Below are positions 20,328 to 31,081 of a stretch of 64,000 nt of DNA, one piece after another. Both the position numbers and the translations under genes were made by a program. Location: the NCBI RefSeq assembly GCF_000005505.3, contig NC_016132.3, positions 24,976,501 through 25,040,500 on the forward strand. Reading direction: 5' to 3'. This DNA is from Brachypodium distachyon (lineage: Eukaryota > Streptophyta > Magnoliopsida > Poales > Poaceae). The notes below the pieces were generated by a model. That model made no database searches. It saw only the letters and a list, made by a program, of their open reading frames with translations, and was not told where the DNA came from. Within the stretch, counting starts at the first letter, position 1; every line of letters begins with the position of its first letter.

Positions 20328-21201
20328 TGTCGTAGCCCGGAGCTTAGACACCGAGGATGCGAGGCACCCCCTTTTTGGTTCGGCAGTGGGCGTTGGGGAT
20401 CGCCCGGCGATCGCCGGCGAGGCCAATGTCAAGTGTAAAGATGCACCAGATTGTTTTACCCGGGTTCGGGCCACCCTGAGGTGTAAAACCCTACGTCCAG
20501 CTTCTGAGCTTGTATTAGCCGATGAACTAGGGTATACAGGTTGCCGGGGGAGTCCCCGGGCGCTCTCTCCTTTCCTGCTAAGTGATACTTTCCGGGATAA
20601 AACTAGCAAGAACCCAACCAAACTGAACCCCTTGACCGTTGGCGATGGTCCTCCTTTTATACTCAAGGTGATACCACAGGTGCCTTGATGCATGGGTGAC
20701 AAGTTTCGAGCTTAGACCTTAGGCAGCTTGCCCTCGCTGCGCTGGCATGCATGCACGGTACAAAGCAATGTACTCAGGGCGGTACGTGCCTTGGATTCAG
20801 TGAGAGCCACTCACTGTGGGCTGACTTGACAAGGAACCACCCTTCTGTCGGAGCATTTAATGCTTGCTTGTGCCACACTCCTTGCATTGACGAGTCCCGC
20901 ACATAGGTAGCCTGCCGGGGCGGCCATGTGGCGCAGATGCTCTGCCTGCTGGGCACCGGCCCTGTAGTAGGCGCCAGCGCCTGGGAACACCCTCCCCGCA
21001 AGTGGCCTTCCCGGGGGGCGTCCTGACCAAGATTCCCTTGTCGCCTTCCGGGGTAACCCCCGCAGCCCGGCTAGTCCCGCCGGGCCGGTGACTTCCCGGG
21101 CAGCTCGAGCGGTGTTACCCAAGGTGCTGTCCTTGCGGGAAGCACATGGAACGACCCACGCGTTAGGCAGTGGTGGTACCCCGGGTGCCACAGGTGCGAC
21201 A
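20328..21201 (-). repeat. TatB 5' LTR with adjacent primer-binding site
   Basis: Plus-strand ends are TGTCGTAGCCCGGAGC and GGTGCGACA. Read on the minus strand it has the promoter motif CCTTGAGTATAAAAGGAGGA. The PBS lies just inside (20311-20325; minus-strand TGGCGCGCCAGGTAG, two bases after the LTR). Sequence differs clearly from the TatA pair (for example GATGAACTAGGGTATACAGG), so TatB is a different subfamily member, not a recombination product of the TatA LTRs. The PBS is compatible with a tRNA-Arg-like 3' end, a match I make from memory. Confidence 0.88.
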
Positions 21202-22003
21202 TCATCGTGTGGAGCGAGAAGAAGATCGAGAAGGAGTGGCGCGGGAGCTGGTGCTGGGTTCGGGTGGAGGAGCCCAACGAGTTCATTCATGCGCCCACCA
21301 AGCTGCCGGCGAGTAACGGCAGCGGGCGGGACCGCTACAGCCGTGACGCGGAACTCCTTCCCATCATCCAGAAGATCAAGGCCCTGCGGCTAGTGGGGCT
21401 CACTGATCTGGATGTGGCACGCACCTACATCAGCCGGCGCATCGCGCCGCTGCAGCCGCGGTCCCTCCCTGCGTGGATGTACACGGGGCCCGGCGACACC
21501 ACGCGCCTGCAAAGCGTGGGTGTGACGCCGGAGGTGATCCAAGAGTGGGTGAAGTGAATCACCGGCGAGGACGTTCCATTCACGGAGCTGTCCCCGGGGG
21601 CTCCATCCCTTCACACCGGCGTCGCGGACCTTCACAACATCATCGGCAACTACCCACCCTGCAACGAGTGGGGGCTGATCTCCGATCCCCCGGTTCCAGC
21701 CCCGAAGCCTCCGCCACCCGCAGCCCGTGGGAAGCAAGTGGCCGAGGAAAGCGAGGGGGGATCGGGTTCCAGCTGGCCCGACGATGAGGCTAGCGGCGTT
21801 GCCGGAGCCCGGACAGTCCTCTCCGAGGCGGAGGGTGAGGACGAAGAAAACGTCGCCGCTTGTGCAACGACCAAGAGCACCAGCGGCAGCGGCCACCTCT
21901 GCAACGGCCGCAGGCGCCTCGGTAGCTTCTGCAGCAACTGGGCCTGTGGCAACTCCGCGAGGGGTCTGCGGTCCCGCCCAAGCGGGAAATCTTCACCGGC
22001 TAC
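21202..22003 (+). pseudogene. TatA antisense gene, middle part
   Basis: It continues the protein begun at 14030: WSEKKIEKEWRGSWCWVRVE, LGLTDLDVARTYISRRIAPL-like sequence (21400-21450), PAWMYTGPGDTTRLQ, then a TGA at 21555-21557 where TatC reads on. After that comes an acidic Ser/Glu-rich region (21720-21860) and an Ala/Thr-rich region up to PKREIFTGY. Here the solo LTR at 22004 interrupts, after the 5-bp target GCTAC. No frameshift is needed across the LTR once it and one target copy are removed. Decayed, but closely parallel to TatC 55720-54900. Confidence 0.8.
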
Positions 22004-23003
22004 TGTCGCACCAGTGGCACCCGGGGTACCACCGCTGCGTGACGCGTGGGCCCCGTTTCCGGGTTCCCGGGAAGGTCTCATCCCGGGGAACGTCTACGAG
22101 CTCCCCGGCAAGCTACCAGCCCGAAAGGGGCTAGCGGGGCTTCGGGGAATATTCCCGCCTGGGCGCCTCCCAAGAAGCTGCTTCCCGGGAAGGGGTTCCT
22201 GGGTGCGTTGGGCCCGGGTGCTTCCCGGGGTCGACTTGCTGGGACGGGGGGTTCCCGGGCACGTGCCCCCGCCTCGAGTGTGGGGCCCAGTGGATAGCGC
22301 CACGCGGGCGCGTGGCGGGCGCGGGACGCGCGGTCCCACCAAGGCAAGGAGTAAGGCGCACGGCTCAGTAAACGAGCCGACCGACGGGTAGTTACCCGTC
22401 CGATCCAAGGAACAGTGGTTGTCTAATCCTACCCTAAGGTCTTAGGCCCCTAGCAGCGGAGGTGGCACCCATGCACGCCACCAGCTCACGGGAGGGAGTT
22501 GCATGCCTCCCCGTTGGACACCCCATGTAGCCCATGCACCGTGGCACATGTGGCATCCCCTTGTGTATAAAATGAGGACCCATGCCAACGGCCAAGGGGT
22601 TTTTTTAGTCAGTTGGTTAGTTAGTTGGTTCGGACGAAGCTCACTCGATAGATGCTTAGTTGCTCCAGTAGGCAGCCAGTAGAGAGCGGTGAGGAGTGCC
22701 TAGCCACTGAGAGAAAGCCCGGGAGCTTACCCGACAACCTGTAAACATTTGATCCGTAATCAATATCAGCTCAGACAGGCAGGACGTAGGGTTTTACACC
22801 TCCGGGTGGCCCGAACCTGGGTAAAAAACGTGCGTGCATCTGTTCTTGGACTAGCGCGTACCCCTAGCACTTCGTCTCGCCGGCCCCGTAGGGCCTCATC
22901 GGCCGTGCCGGCGATCGCCGGGTCTCTGCCCCAGACGCCCCTACCGAACCTAAAAGGGGGACGTGGCCGCACGCCCCCGGTGTCGGAGCACTGAGCGATG
23001 ACA
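22004..23003 (+). mobile_element. solo LTR of the Tat family (S1), antisense to its host
   Basis: It starts TGTCGCACCAGTGGCACC and ends CTGAGCGATGACA. It is flanked on both sides by GCTAC (21999-22003 and 23004-23008), a perfect 5-bp target duplication, with no internal element sequence. It is in plus orientation, opposite to TatA. The LTR contains CCCCTTGTGTATAAAATGAG (TATA) and the family 3' end GTAGGGTTTTACACC. Solo LTRs form when the two LTRs of an element recombine. Confidence 0.93.
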
Positions 23004-23008
23004 GCTAC

Positions 23009-25081
23009 TCTCTGAAGCTCAACCCCCAAGGTAAGCTGACGTCTTTCCTCCCCCTTTACTTTCAAATTCGTGCTTGCCTTGATTCCATCGCCTCTTCATT
23101 GACGCCTTGCAGGGACAGCGCTTCGGCCGGAGCCGGCAAGAGGGGGAGAACCGACGCCGCACCCGCCGCGCCTAGCAAGAAGCCGCGCACCCGGGCCAGT
23201 GTTGGTGCCAGCCAGGCCAACACGCGGGCCAGCGGCGCCACCACTACGCCAGCCGCCGACCCGGTCCCAGAGGAGGAGGAGCCCGCAACAGGTACAGACC
23301 CCTCTCCTGATTCCATTGTACACGCTCCTCCTGCACGTTGACCCGTGACAGTGTGATTACCTTGGCTTGCAGGCGAAACCTGGCCTGCAACGGACAGCCC
23401 GGCAGCAGAAGCCGAGACAGAGGGGGACAAATCTACCCCCGCAAGCGTGGCGGCCCCGCAAGGTACTTGCCCGAAACTCCCTTGTGCTCGTCGCTGGGTA
23501 CCTCAATTTGGTTTGGATTACTTATCTTGCACTTGTCGCAGGTCCCAATGCGCCCGCCACAGGGGCGGATGATACGGTGATCGACCTCACCTCTGACGTC
23601 GAGGACGCGAAGCTGAGGGACGAGCCGGAGGCGGCTCCCGCGCCAAGCCTCGCCGCCCCAGATACGACGGTGGTGGCACCCACCGCCGCTACCGGAGTGG
23701 GGCTTGACGGCGCGTCCCCGGCCACGTAGGCCGAAGGCGCGGACCCCGCGGCCGCTTAGCAGGAGGCGATTCCTGCCGGGGGCATGGGCCCCCCCGCCCA
23801 CCAGACCCACAACCCGCCGGCGCGGGTGTGGAGGAAGACGTGGCTGGGGACCAGCAGGCGGGTCCCCTGCAAGGGGTCGATGCTCTCCCCGGCCAGACCA
23901 GGGCAGCAGGGGTCTCACCCTCGTCCGCCGGTACTTCCAGCCTGGACCCCGGCGTCCTTGCCGGGGCGACTTGGGACCCAATCACCTGGGAGCCAAGTAT
24001 CTACGATCAGGGGCACCAGTTTCTCGACGCCATCAAGGAGCAGCAACTGGCGTTTGTCACCTCGTTCAACAACGCGAGGGAGCACCACAAGCTCGTGAAG
24101 GGTCAGCTGGGCGAAGTGCGGCGGGATGTCGAGAGGGAGCGGCAGGAGCTCTCCCGGCTGAGGGAGGAGACCCGCCTGGCTCGGCATGCCAGGGACGAGG
24201 CCGCAACGCCGGTCATCCCCGAGGCAGAGCTCCACCAGCAGCTGGAGGCCCAACGCACCGAGCACTAGCAAGTACTGGACTCGCTGGCCACGACGCGGGA
24301 GAAGGCCAACAAGGAGCACGAGGAGGTGCTCGTAACAGCCCAAGCTCGCCTCAACGAGAAGAGCGAGCTGGTCAGCAGCTACTCCTCCCAGCTCCAGGCG
24401 TTGCGCACGAAGCTGGCGGAGCAGGCCAAGGCCACGGAGGACACGGCAGTGGCGTTGGCACAGCGGGAGAAGGAGGTCAATTCCGCCAAGGAAAGGAGCG
24501 CCCATCTCTAGTCCGAATTGGCCACCGCCCAGGGCGAACTCGTCAAGATGGGCGAGGACAATGTGGGAAAGGCCAAGGAGATTGTGCGGGTCACGGAACT
24601 CCTCCGCAAGGCCAAGCATGCGGTGGCGCTGGCGCGCGGCAACCACGACAAGTTGGCAGAGTAGCGGAGGAGGGAGACCGAGAGGTTGCACGAGATCGCC
24701 CAAGCCGTATGCGAGCTGCTGCCAAGGTTCGAGCTGCAGGCCGCAAAGGTGGACGGCACAGACGTCAGCACCCTGATCCCATTCTTCTCCGACATGGTGG
24801 GGAAGGTCGGGGTGCTGGACGTGTGGATCTCCAACTTCTGCGACGAGGAGATAGCTTCGTGCGGCAGGGAGATCGCCGAGACGATCCTCCCCCGGGTGCA
24901 CTACCACCACCCCGACTTCCCCTTCGAGACGCTGCTGGACGCGTGGTCGGACAGCGAGGACGGTCCCTCCCACACCAGGGCAGTGGGAAGGTTCGTCGAC
25001 AAAGTGGTGGAGTGGATGCAGAGGAAGCCGGAGTCGGAGCCGGAGCCCCCTGCGGAAGACCCTGGCAACCAGCCGTCATAG
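23009..25081 (+). pseudogene. TatA antisense gene, 3' part: three introns and coiled-coil C-terminus
   Basis: Exons with GT-AG introns can be read: intron 23031-23112 (GTAAGC...TTGCAG), 23292-23372 (GTACAG...TTGCAG) and 23463-23541 (GTACTT...GTCGCAG). The second and third have direct counterparts in TatC. Exon text includes basic GAGKRGRTDAAPAAPSKKPR and acidic VIDLTSDVEDAKL. A long Glu/Arg/Ala heptad-rich coiled coil follows (about 24060-24680: VRRDVERERQELSRLREETR, LNEKSELVSSYSSQLQALRT). The C-terminal module is VDGTDVSTLIPFFSDMVGKV, EEIASCGREIAETILPRVHY, FETLLDAWSDSEDG, with a stop at 25079-25081. In-frame TAGs at about 24266, 24509 and 24662 and a stop after 23727 mark decay. Function unknown. 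Confidence 0.75.
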
Positions 25082-26506
25082 TCCGCTGCAAGCTTTTGTT
25101 TTTCCTTTTGTTTCCTGCAAGTGGCGCTTGGCGCTGTTGAACAATTATGGTTTTATTAGTCCATGTAATCATTTGCTACTTTTAGAAATCTTGGTTTCTG
25201 GTTCTACTTGGCACTTGCTCCCGGAATTGACTCGTGGGGTGGATCTTTCTGTCCTCGTGTGTTGCGCTTTGTGTTGCCGGGGACTCGCACGCTACCCTCT
25301 TAACCAGACCAAGGACCCAGGACGGACCCGCGGTGCCAACCTGGGGTCAAGCAGCAGCGGCAAGCCACTCCGCTTGCAGGTTAGCTACTCCCAAGCACGC
25401 GCCCACGGGACGGACCTGCAAGCCACATGAGGATCGCACTCCCCCCGCAAACGTCCTTCTAACACTCCAGCCACACGCCAGACCCGACCCACACCAACGA
25501 GCCAGCATTGAGTATTAGAAAGCTAGGCGCCTACGATAATGCACTTAGCTATCTGTTCTCATGTTGAACGTATCAATTCTGCACTTGGAACGACTATTGG
25601 AGGGGTGCGGCAAGGATGCTCTGGCAATGCACCCATCGGCGCTGAGCACTGATGGCATGTACCACCACAGCGTCTCCGCGGCAATCCTCGCATTGGAACC
25701 GCCTGCTGGAGGGATGCGGCAATGGCACAGTGGCCGTGCATCCATCGGCACTGAGCGCAGATGGCACGCACCCCCACCGTGTCTCTGTGGCCTCCCTCGC
25801 CTTTGTAGCCATCTCCTTAGCTTTGCCCTGAGTTGCTCCGTGGCCACCATGCCCTTTTGTAGGCACGGCGAAGAATCCTGCCACCGCGCGCGTCGAGCCA
25901 CCACGGCACCCGTGGCGACACCCTCCTGCGGTAAGAACCTTGAAGCGGTCGCAATGCACCAGTGGCTCCCCGCTAGACGACACGGCCCGTGAGTACTCCA
26001 CGAGCATCACCGTGTGCCCGATCCCTATCCTTATCCTACATGTCAGATTCTTACCAAGCCCGAGATGCTGCAATTTTTTTCGAAATGTACGAAAAAACGG
26101 TACAGCAGAGACAACCCTCCTGCCTCCCAGCCCCCGGGCACAGAAGGGTCGATACCAAACTTGGGTGTGAGCACTCTTTCGTTCCCAGGACGCTGCTGCC
26201 GCGTTGTGTGCGTTGCGGGGGACCCGGCAACGACACAACCCCGTGTCGGAGTGATCCGGCAACGGGATTTCTGTTTTTGAGGCTTCGGCAGCCCCCTGCT
26301 CACAGCCAAGGATGGAAAGAGATTTCTGTGCACCTAGAGCAGGAGACAGAAGAAAGCACATGCAATAATCGAATCAGCTTGAAATTCAGAGGAAAACACT
26401 TATCTTTATTCATAGAAACTAGCGGATTACAATCGGGGGTTGCCCGGCTACACTAGTTCAAGAGGCATGCTGCAGCAGCATCACCCATGGGTCAGGCTCC
26501 GCCGCT
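25082..26506. other. TatA spacer between antisense gene and integrase, with 109-bp tandem repeat
   Basis: No coding sequence recognised. Two imperfect copies of a roughly 109-bp unit occupy 25584-25692 and 25693-25801 (motifs GGAGGG(G/A)TGCGGCAA, CATCGGC(G/A)CTGAGC, GATGGCA). The block 25915-26500 matches TatB 14850-15435 and holds sequence such as CCTCCTGCGGTAAGAACCTT and a stretch just before the integrase stop. The terminators or poly(A) sites of the two convergent transcripts would fall in this spacer. Confidence 0.6.
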
Positions 26507-27919
26507 TCATGGGTAGAACTTGCGCAAGTGCTCAAAATTCCAAACGTTTTGCACCAGCAAGCCTTCTTCGGTTTCCAGCCTGACAGCCCCCGGCCTGGTC
26601 ACCTGCACTTCCCGGGAGGGGCCCTCCCATTTCGGAGCCAACTTGTTCCCGGACTTTGTTCCTTGTATCCGGCGCAGGACAAGGTCTCCGACCTCGAGCT
26701 CCCGGGGATGAACCCGCCTGTCATGATAACGGCGGAGTCCCTGCTGATAGCGCGCAGCTCGCACAGCAGCCCGGCATCGAATTTCTTCGATGAAGTTAAG
26801 ATCGTCAACCCTCTGCTCATGTTGGCTGTGCTCTTTGTACACGTGTACTCGAGGGGATCCATGCTTGAGCTCGAGTGGCAGCACCGCTTCTGCCCCATAG
26901 ACAAGGGCGAAAGGAGTTTCACCCGTTTCCCGGCTAGGTGTGGTCCTGATCGACCAAAGCACGGGATGGAGTTCTTCGACCCAGTGCTTCCCGTGGCCTT
27001 TGAGCTTTTCAAAGGTTCTCCTCTTGAGCCCCCACTGCACCTCTGCGTTGACTCGCTCCGCCTGTCCGTTGCTCCTCGGGTGAGCAACAGAGGCGAAGTG
27101 GATCTTGGTGCCCATGTTCTCGCAGTAAGCTTGGAACACGGCGCTCGTAAATTGTGTGCCATTATAGGTGATGATGCCGTTAGGCACACCAAACCGGCAC
27201 ACAATGCCCTTGAAGAACTTGATGGCCGCCTGAGCAGTCACCTTCAGCACTGGTTCCACTTCCACCCACTTGAAGAACTTGTCGATGGCGACGAGCAAAT
27301 ACTCATAGCCACCAACCGCTCTCGGCAACTTGCCGGCGATGTCCAACCGCCAGACCGCGAACGGCCAGGAGGATGGAATAACTTGCAGGGCTTGTGCCGG
27401 CTGATTACTCTTCTTTGCATGGAACTAGCACGCCTCGCATGCCTTGACCAGTTGCTCGGCATCGGCTAATGCTGTAGGCCAGTAGAAGCCGTGCCGAAAA
27501 GCCTTGTCGGCCAAAACCCGGGAGGCCACATGGTGCGAGCATGTGCCTCGGTGTATGTCTTCCAGAAGTGCGCTCCCTTCGTCTTGGGGCACGTAGAGGA
27601 GATTTACTCCATTTGCACATCTCCGGTAGAGATTCCCGTCTACCAGAGCGTACATCTTGGTTTGCCGGGCTACGCGCTCCGCGGCAACGTCGTCTTCAGG
27701 GAGGGCTCCCTCCTTGAGGTAGCGGGCGATGTCCACTGCCCAAGGAGGTGTTTCCCTACTCATGCATGCCGCCACGTCGGCGGCATGGACCTTCGCTGTT
27801 GCGGGGTTTCCTTCGAATGCCGGGGGAGCTTCCCCGGCAGCCGGCTTGGGAGTGACTGAAGGCGCAATTTGCTGTGCCAGAACACTCCCGCCGGGGCTTT
27901 CCGGCGCTCCGCTGCCCAC
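26507..27919 (-). pseudogene. TatA integrase, catalytic Asp replaced
   Basis: Zinc-binding part: GTCSHHVASRVLADKAF...KACEAC, followed at once by a TAG (27423-27425 region) where the family has a Gln or Cys-Gln. The core in the next frame (27346-26507) shows RLDIAGKLPRA, WVEVEPVLKVTAQAAIKFFK, then ITYNGTQFTSAVFQAY and NGQAERVNAEVQWG. The second catalytic residue of the D,D,E triad is Tyr (ITYNG) instead of Asp as in TatB and TatC. C-terminal RYHDRRVHPRELEVGDLVLR and the ending FEHLRKFYP are intact. The Asp loss plus the stop make it inactive. Confidence 0.85.
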
Positions 27920-28950
27920 TTGGAGATTTCATCAGCCACGAAGTTATCCTTGCGCTTGATGTGCTCGAATCGCAAACCCTTGAACTTGCATTCCACCTTG
28001 CCGACTTCAGCCACGTACACTGCCATCTATGGGCAGTCGTAGTTCTTGTTAACCTGGTTGATCACGAGTTGGGAATCCCCGCGAACAACCAGGCGTTTAA
28101 TATCGAGGGCGATGGCCGCCCGCAACCCGGCGAGCAACCCCTCGTACTCAGCCGTGCTGTTGGTGGAGTTGGGGAAGTCGAGTTGGATGGCGAATTTCAA
28201 CTGGTCGCCCGTAGGTGACTCGATGACGACTCCGGCGCTAGCCCCCTGCAGGCTGAACGAGTCGTCGAAGTACATGATCCAGTGGCCTTCGTCCAGCTTG
28301 CCGGGCAGGGTGGTCTCCGGCTCCTCTTCTTCTATGCCTGTCGAGGTCCATTCTGCAACGAAATCAGCCAGAGCGGCACTCTTGATACTCTTGGTGTTCG
28401 TGAAGTGCAGATCAAACTCCGACAACTCCATCCTCCACTCGGCCACTCTCTCAGTGGCTTCGCGGTTGGTGAGGGCCCGCTCGAGGCAGAATCCCGACAC
28501 CACCGTGATGCGGTGTGCCTGGAAGTAATGGCGCAGCTTCCGTGATGCAAGCAGGATCCCCAGCAAGAGTTTCTTCACTTGCGGGTACCGTACGCGGGCG
28601 TCGCAGAGCACCGTGCTGACGAAGTTCACAGGGTGCTGCACGAGTCGCTTGCGTGGCATCGACGCCGCTGGCTCGATGGCGGTTCCCGGGTCCGAGGCGG
28701 TTGCCGGGGCTGACTTAGCCCCCGGCCCCACAGGCTCAGCTCTCGGGAGATCTTCTTCTCTCTCGGCAACAAGCATCGAGCTGACCACTTGGTCAGTCGC
28801 CGCTAGGTAGAGCAGCAGCGGCTCGTCCGGCTTGGGGGCGACGAGGAATGGCGGCGACATCAGGTACCGCTTCAGGTCCCGGAACGCCGCCTTAGCCTCG
28901 GGGGTCCAATCAATCAGGCCCTTCTTCTTTATTACCCTGAAGAAAGGCAA
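27760..28950 (-). pseudogene. TatA RNase H and additional (archaeal-type) RNase H
   Basis: The frame 28950-28027 has the RT-proximal RNase H (DWTPEAKAAFRDLKRYL, EPLLLYLAATDQVVSSMLVA) and the linker (EFDLHFTNTKSIKSAALADF). It continues with a second RNase H: GHWIMYFDDSFSLQGASAGV, TAEYEGLLAGLRAAIALDIK, LVVRGDSQLVINQVNKNYDC. A TAG/TGA at 28027 breaks it, and the end (KGLRFEHIKRKDNFVADEIS) follows in another frame (28026-27760). Two tandem RNase H domains are a hallmark of the Tat lineage. Confidence 0.85.
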
Positions 28951-29700
28951 GGCGCGTTCGCCCCCTTGAAATGAAGCGCCCCAGCGCGGCTACACAGCCG
29001 TTGAGGCGCTGGACGTCCTTCACCCTGAGGGGAGTCTCCATCTTCTTGATAGCTTCTATCTTCTTTGGGTTGGCCTGAATCTCCCTGTGGGAAACCAAGA
29101 AGCCTAGACGCTGCCCCGAGTATACACCAAAAATGCATTTCTCAGGGTTCAACTTGAGCTTGATCTTACGGAGGTTATCAAACGTCTCCCGCAAGTCATC
29201 AATAAGCGAGTCCCCGCACTTTGAATTGATAACAATATCATCCATGTAGGCCTCAATGTTTGGCCTAGCTGGGGTCCCAAACACTCGCGCAATGCACGCT
29301 GGAACGGTTAACCAGAAAGGCATGCACGTGTAGCAGTAGCAGCCAACCGGGGTGATGAACGCCGTTTTCTCCTCGTCCTTGACTGCCATCTTGATTTGAT
29401 GGTAGTCGGAAAAAGCATCCAAAAAACACGACAAATCGCAACCGGTAGTGGAATCTACTATCTGATCAATGCGGGGTACAGGGAAAGGGTCTTTGGGACA
29501 TGCACGATTAAGATCAGTAAAGTCTACACACATGCGTAATTTATTTTTCCCCTTGGGTACTACAACTGGATTCGCTAACCAAGTGGGGTACAGTACTTCC
29601 CTGATAGCCCCCACAGCCTTCAGCTTGTCCACTTCTTGCTTGATGAAGTCCTTGCGCTCTTGTGCTTGCCGGCGGATCTTCTGCTTGACCGGCCGGCTTC
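28951..29700 (-). pseudogene. TatA reverse transcriptase, YMDD retained
   Basis: It starts abruptly at a junction near 29695 with RPVKQKIRRQAQERKDF. It continues with MCVDFTDLNRACPKDPFPVP, CFLDAFSDYHQIKMAVKDEE, then a shortened palm segment (MPFWLTVPACIARVFGTPAR instead of a longer FGLKN...FQRAL form) and EAYMDDIVINSKCGDSLIDD. The catalytic aspartates are kept, but the small indel before them and the lost protease make a functional enzyme unlikely. Confidence 0.85.
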
Positions 29701-30600
29701 GCTCCAGCTCTGGGGTCATTCGGGCAGTCGCGGGAGAGATGCCCGATGTCCCCGCAGTTGAAGCAGGTGCCGGCTGCTCGGCGATCCTCGTGGCGCTGCT
29801 CGCACCTCTGCTTGATGTCCTGCAGGATCCGGCAATCCTGCGCGTCATGGGTGGCGTTGGCGTGGATGGGGCAGCGGGGCGCGTCGCCCGGCTTGCTCGC
29901 GGGCGAGGCCTTTTTCGCCGGCCTCAAGGTAGCCCCTGGTTCCGTGGCAAGGACTTGCTTCCCGCTGTGCTTCCGAGAGCCCTTCTTCCACGAGCCCTCA
30001 GCGGGACTCGTGGTAACCTTGGCTGCAAGTTCAGGCACCAAACGCCCTTCCTCGGCCATGGCGCACTTGTGCGCCAAGGTGTAGAGCTCTTGCATCGTCC
30101 GGATCCGGTGCGTGCTCAGCTTCTCACGCATCTTGGGGTCGCGGACGTTGATGGCGAAGGTGTTGATGATGGCGGCAGCCTCCCCCTCTGGAATGGAGTA
30201 GGAGAGACTGGAGAAGCGGTTGACAAAGCTCCACAATGTCTCCCCTGTCTTCTGCACCACGGTGTGCAGCTCCGCCATGGTTCCCGGGCACTTGTAGCCG
30301 CCCTGGAACGCGCTCACAAACTGCTCACGCAAGTCAGCCCAAGAGGCTATGGACCCAGCGAGCAGGTTAAGCAACAGGTCCTCGCTGATCCTTTGAGGAC
30401 CATCGGAAACCAGTTGGCCCTGACCTTGTCGTCGGCGCTGATGGCATACATCCCTAGCGTGTAAGTCAGGAGGAAATCCTTGGGATTCACGGTCCCGTTG
30501 TACGTTCCAAGTGTCGGTGCTCGGAACTTGCGGGGCCATGTCACCCGGCACAGCTCGCGGGTGAACGCGGTGCAACCGTCCTCGGCGCCCATGGGAGCAT
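29690..30600 (-). pseudogene. TatA gag fused to RT by a protease deletion
   Basis: Two minus-strand frames hold gag. 30592-30400 has FRAPTLGTYNGTVNPKDFLL and MYAISADDKVRANWFPM. 30395-29720 has LLAGSIASWADLREQFVSAF, VQKTGETLWSFVNRFSSLSY, LSTHRIRTMQELYTLAHKCA, the H/C-rich CPIHANATHDAQDCRILQDI and the CCHC knuckle CFNCGDIGHLSRDC. A frameshift at about 30395 separates them. Directly after the knuckle, at about 29695, the sequence passes into RT, where TatB has 1.1 kb of protease and linker. Confidence 0.85.
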
Positions 30601-31081
30601 CCTCCTACTCCTCTGGGCGTTGGCGTTCTGCCTCACGCCGGCACCGACGCTCCAGGCGCTAGCGGAGGTCTTCTTGCCGATGGGCGTTCAGGATGCCCCA
30701 CGCATCACCCCGGGTAACGGTCAGTGACGAATCCGTGGACCCCTCGGGATCCTCGCCTCCTTGCCCTCCCTGCGGGGGAGGGTTTTCTCCTTGCCCCGAA
30801 ACGCGGGGTGCGTCTCCGCGTCCTGAGTTCTGCCCTCTGCCTGAACCAGCAGGGGCGCCCTCGCCTTGCGGCTGCTGGGCGGCGAGTGCAAGGAGCTCGT
30901 CCAGCTCCACTCTCCACGCCTCATGCGCCGGCGTGCCTTGCGGTGGCTTGTAGCGCACCATGACACGCGCGGCTATGATAGCCGGGGTTTGGGCGGGAGG
31001 CTGCCGATTCTCCGACCGGTTGCCCTCTACCCTGCCCCCCGGTGCCCCCGGGTGAGTAGGGCGAGATTCCTTCGGCGTCGC

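Larger units (their letters stand above)
14536..21201 (-). mobile_element. TatB: nested Tat element lacking its 3' LTR
   Basis: A second copy of the family, same orientation as TatA, sits inside TatA's antisense gene. Its right border is a clean 5' LTR end (21201), and the antisense gene resumes at 21202. Its left border has no LTR. It begins inside the short internal block normally found next to the 3' LTR, so a deletion removed the 3' LTR plus a little of the host gene. Internally it has gag, protease, RT, RNase H and integrase, but only the promoter of the antisense gene remains. Part of the second RNase H and the N-terminal part of gag are deleted. Confidence 0.85.

Noticed and set aside
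12718..21201. Reading 12718-13624 and 20328-21201 as the two LTRs of one simple 8.5-kb element
   Set aside because: Their flanks do not match (TAAAG on the left, TCATC on the right) and the LTR sequences belong to different subfamily members. The TAAAG partner is at 33451, beside the LTR that is most similar to 12718-13624.
22440..22740. A host promoter and 5' UTR upstream of 23096
   Set aside because: The TATA box and leader belong to the solo LTR bounded by GCTAC duplications.
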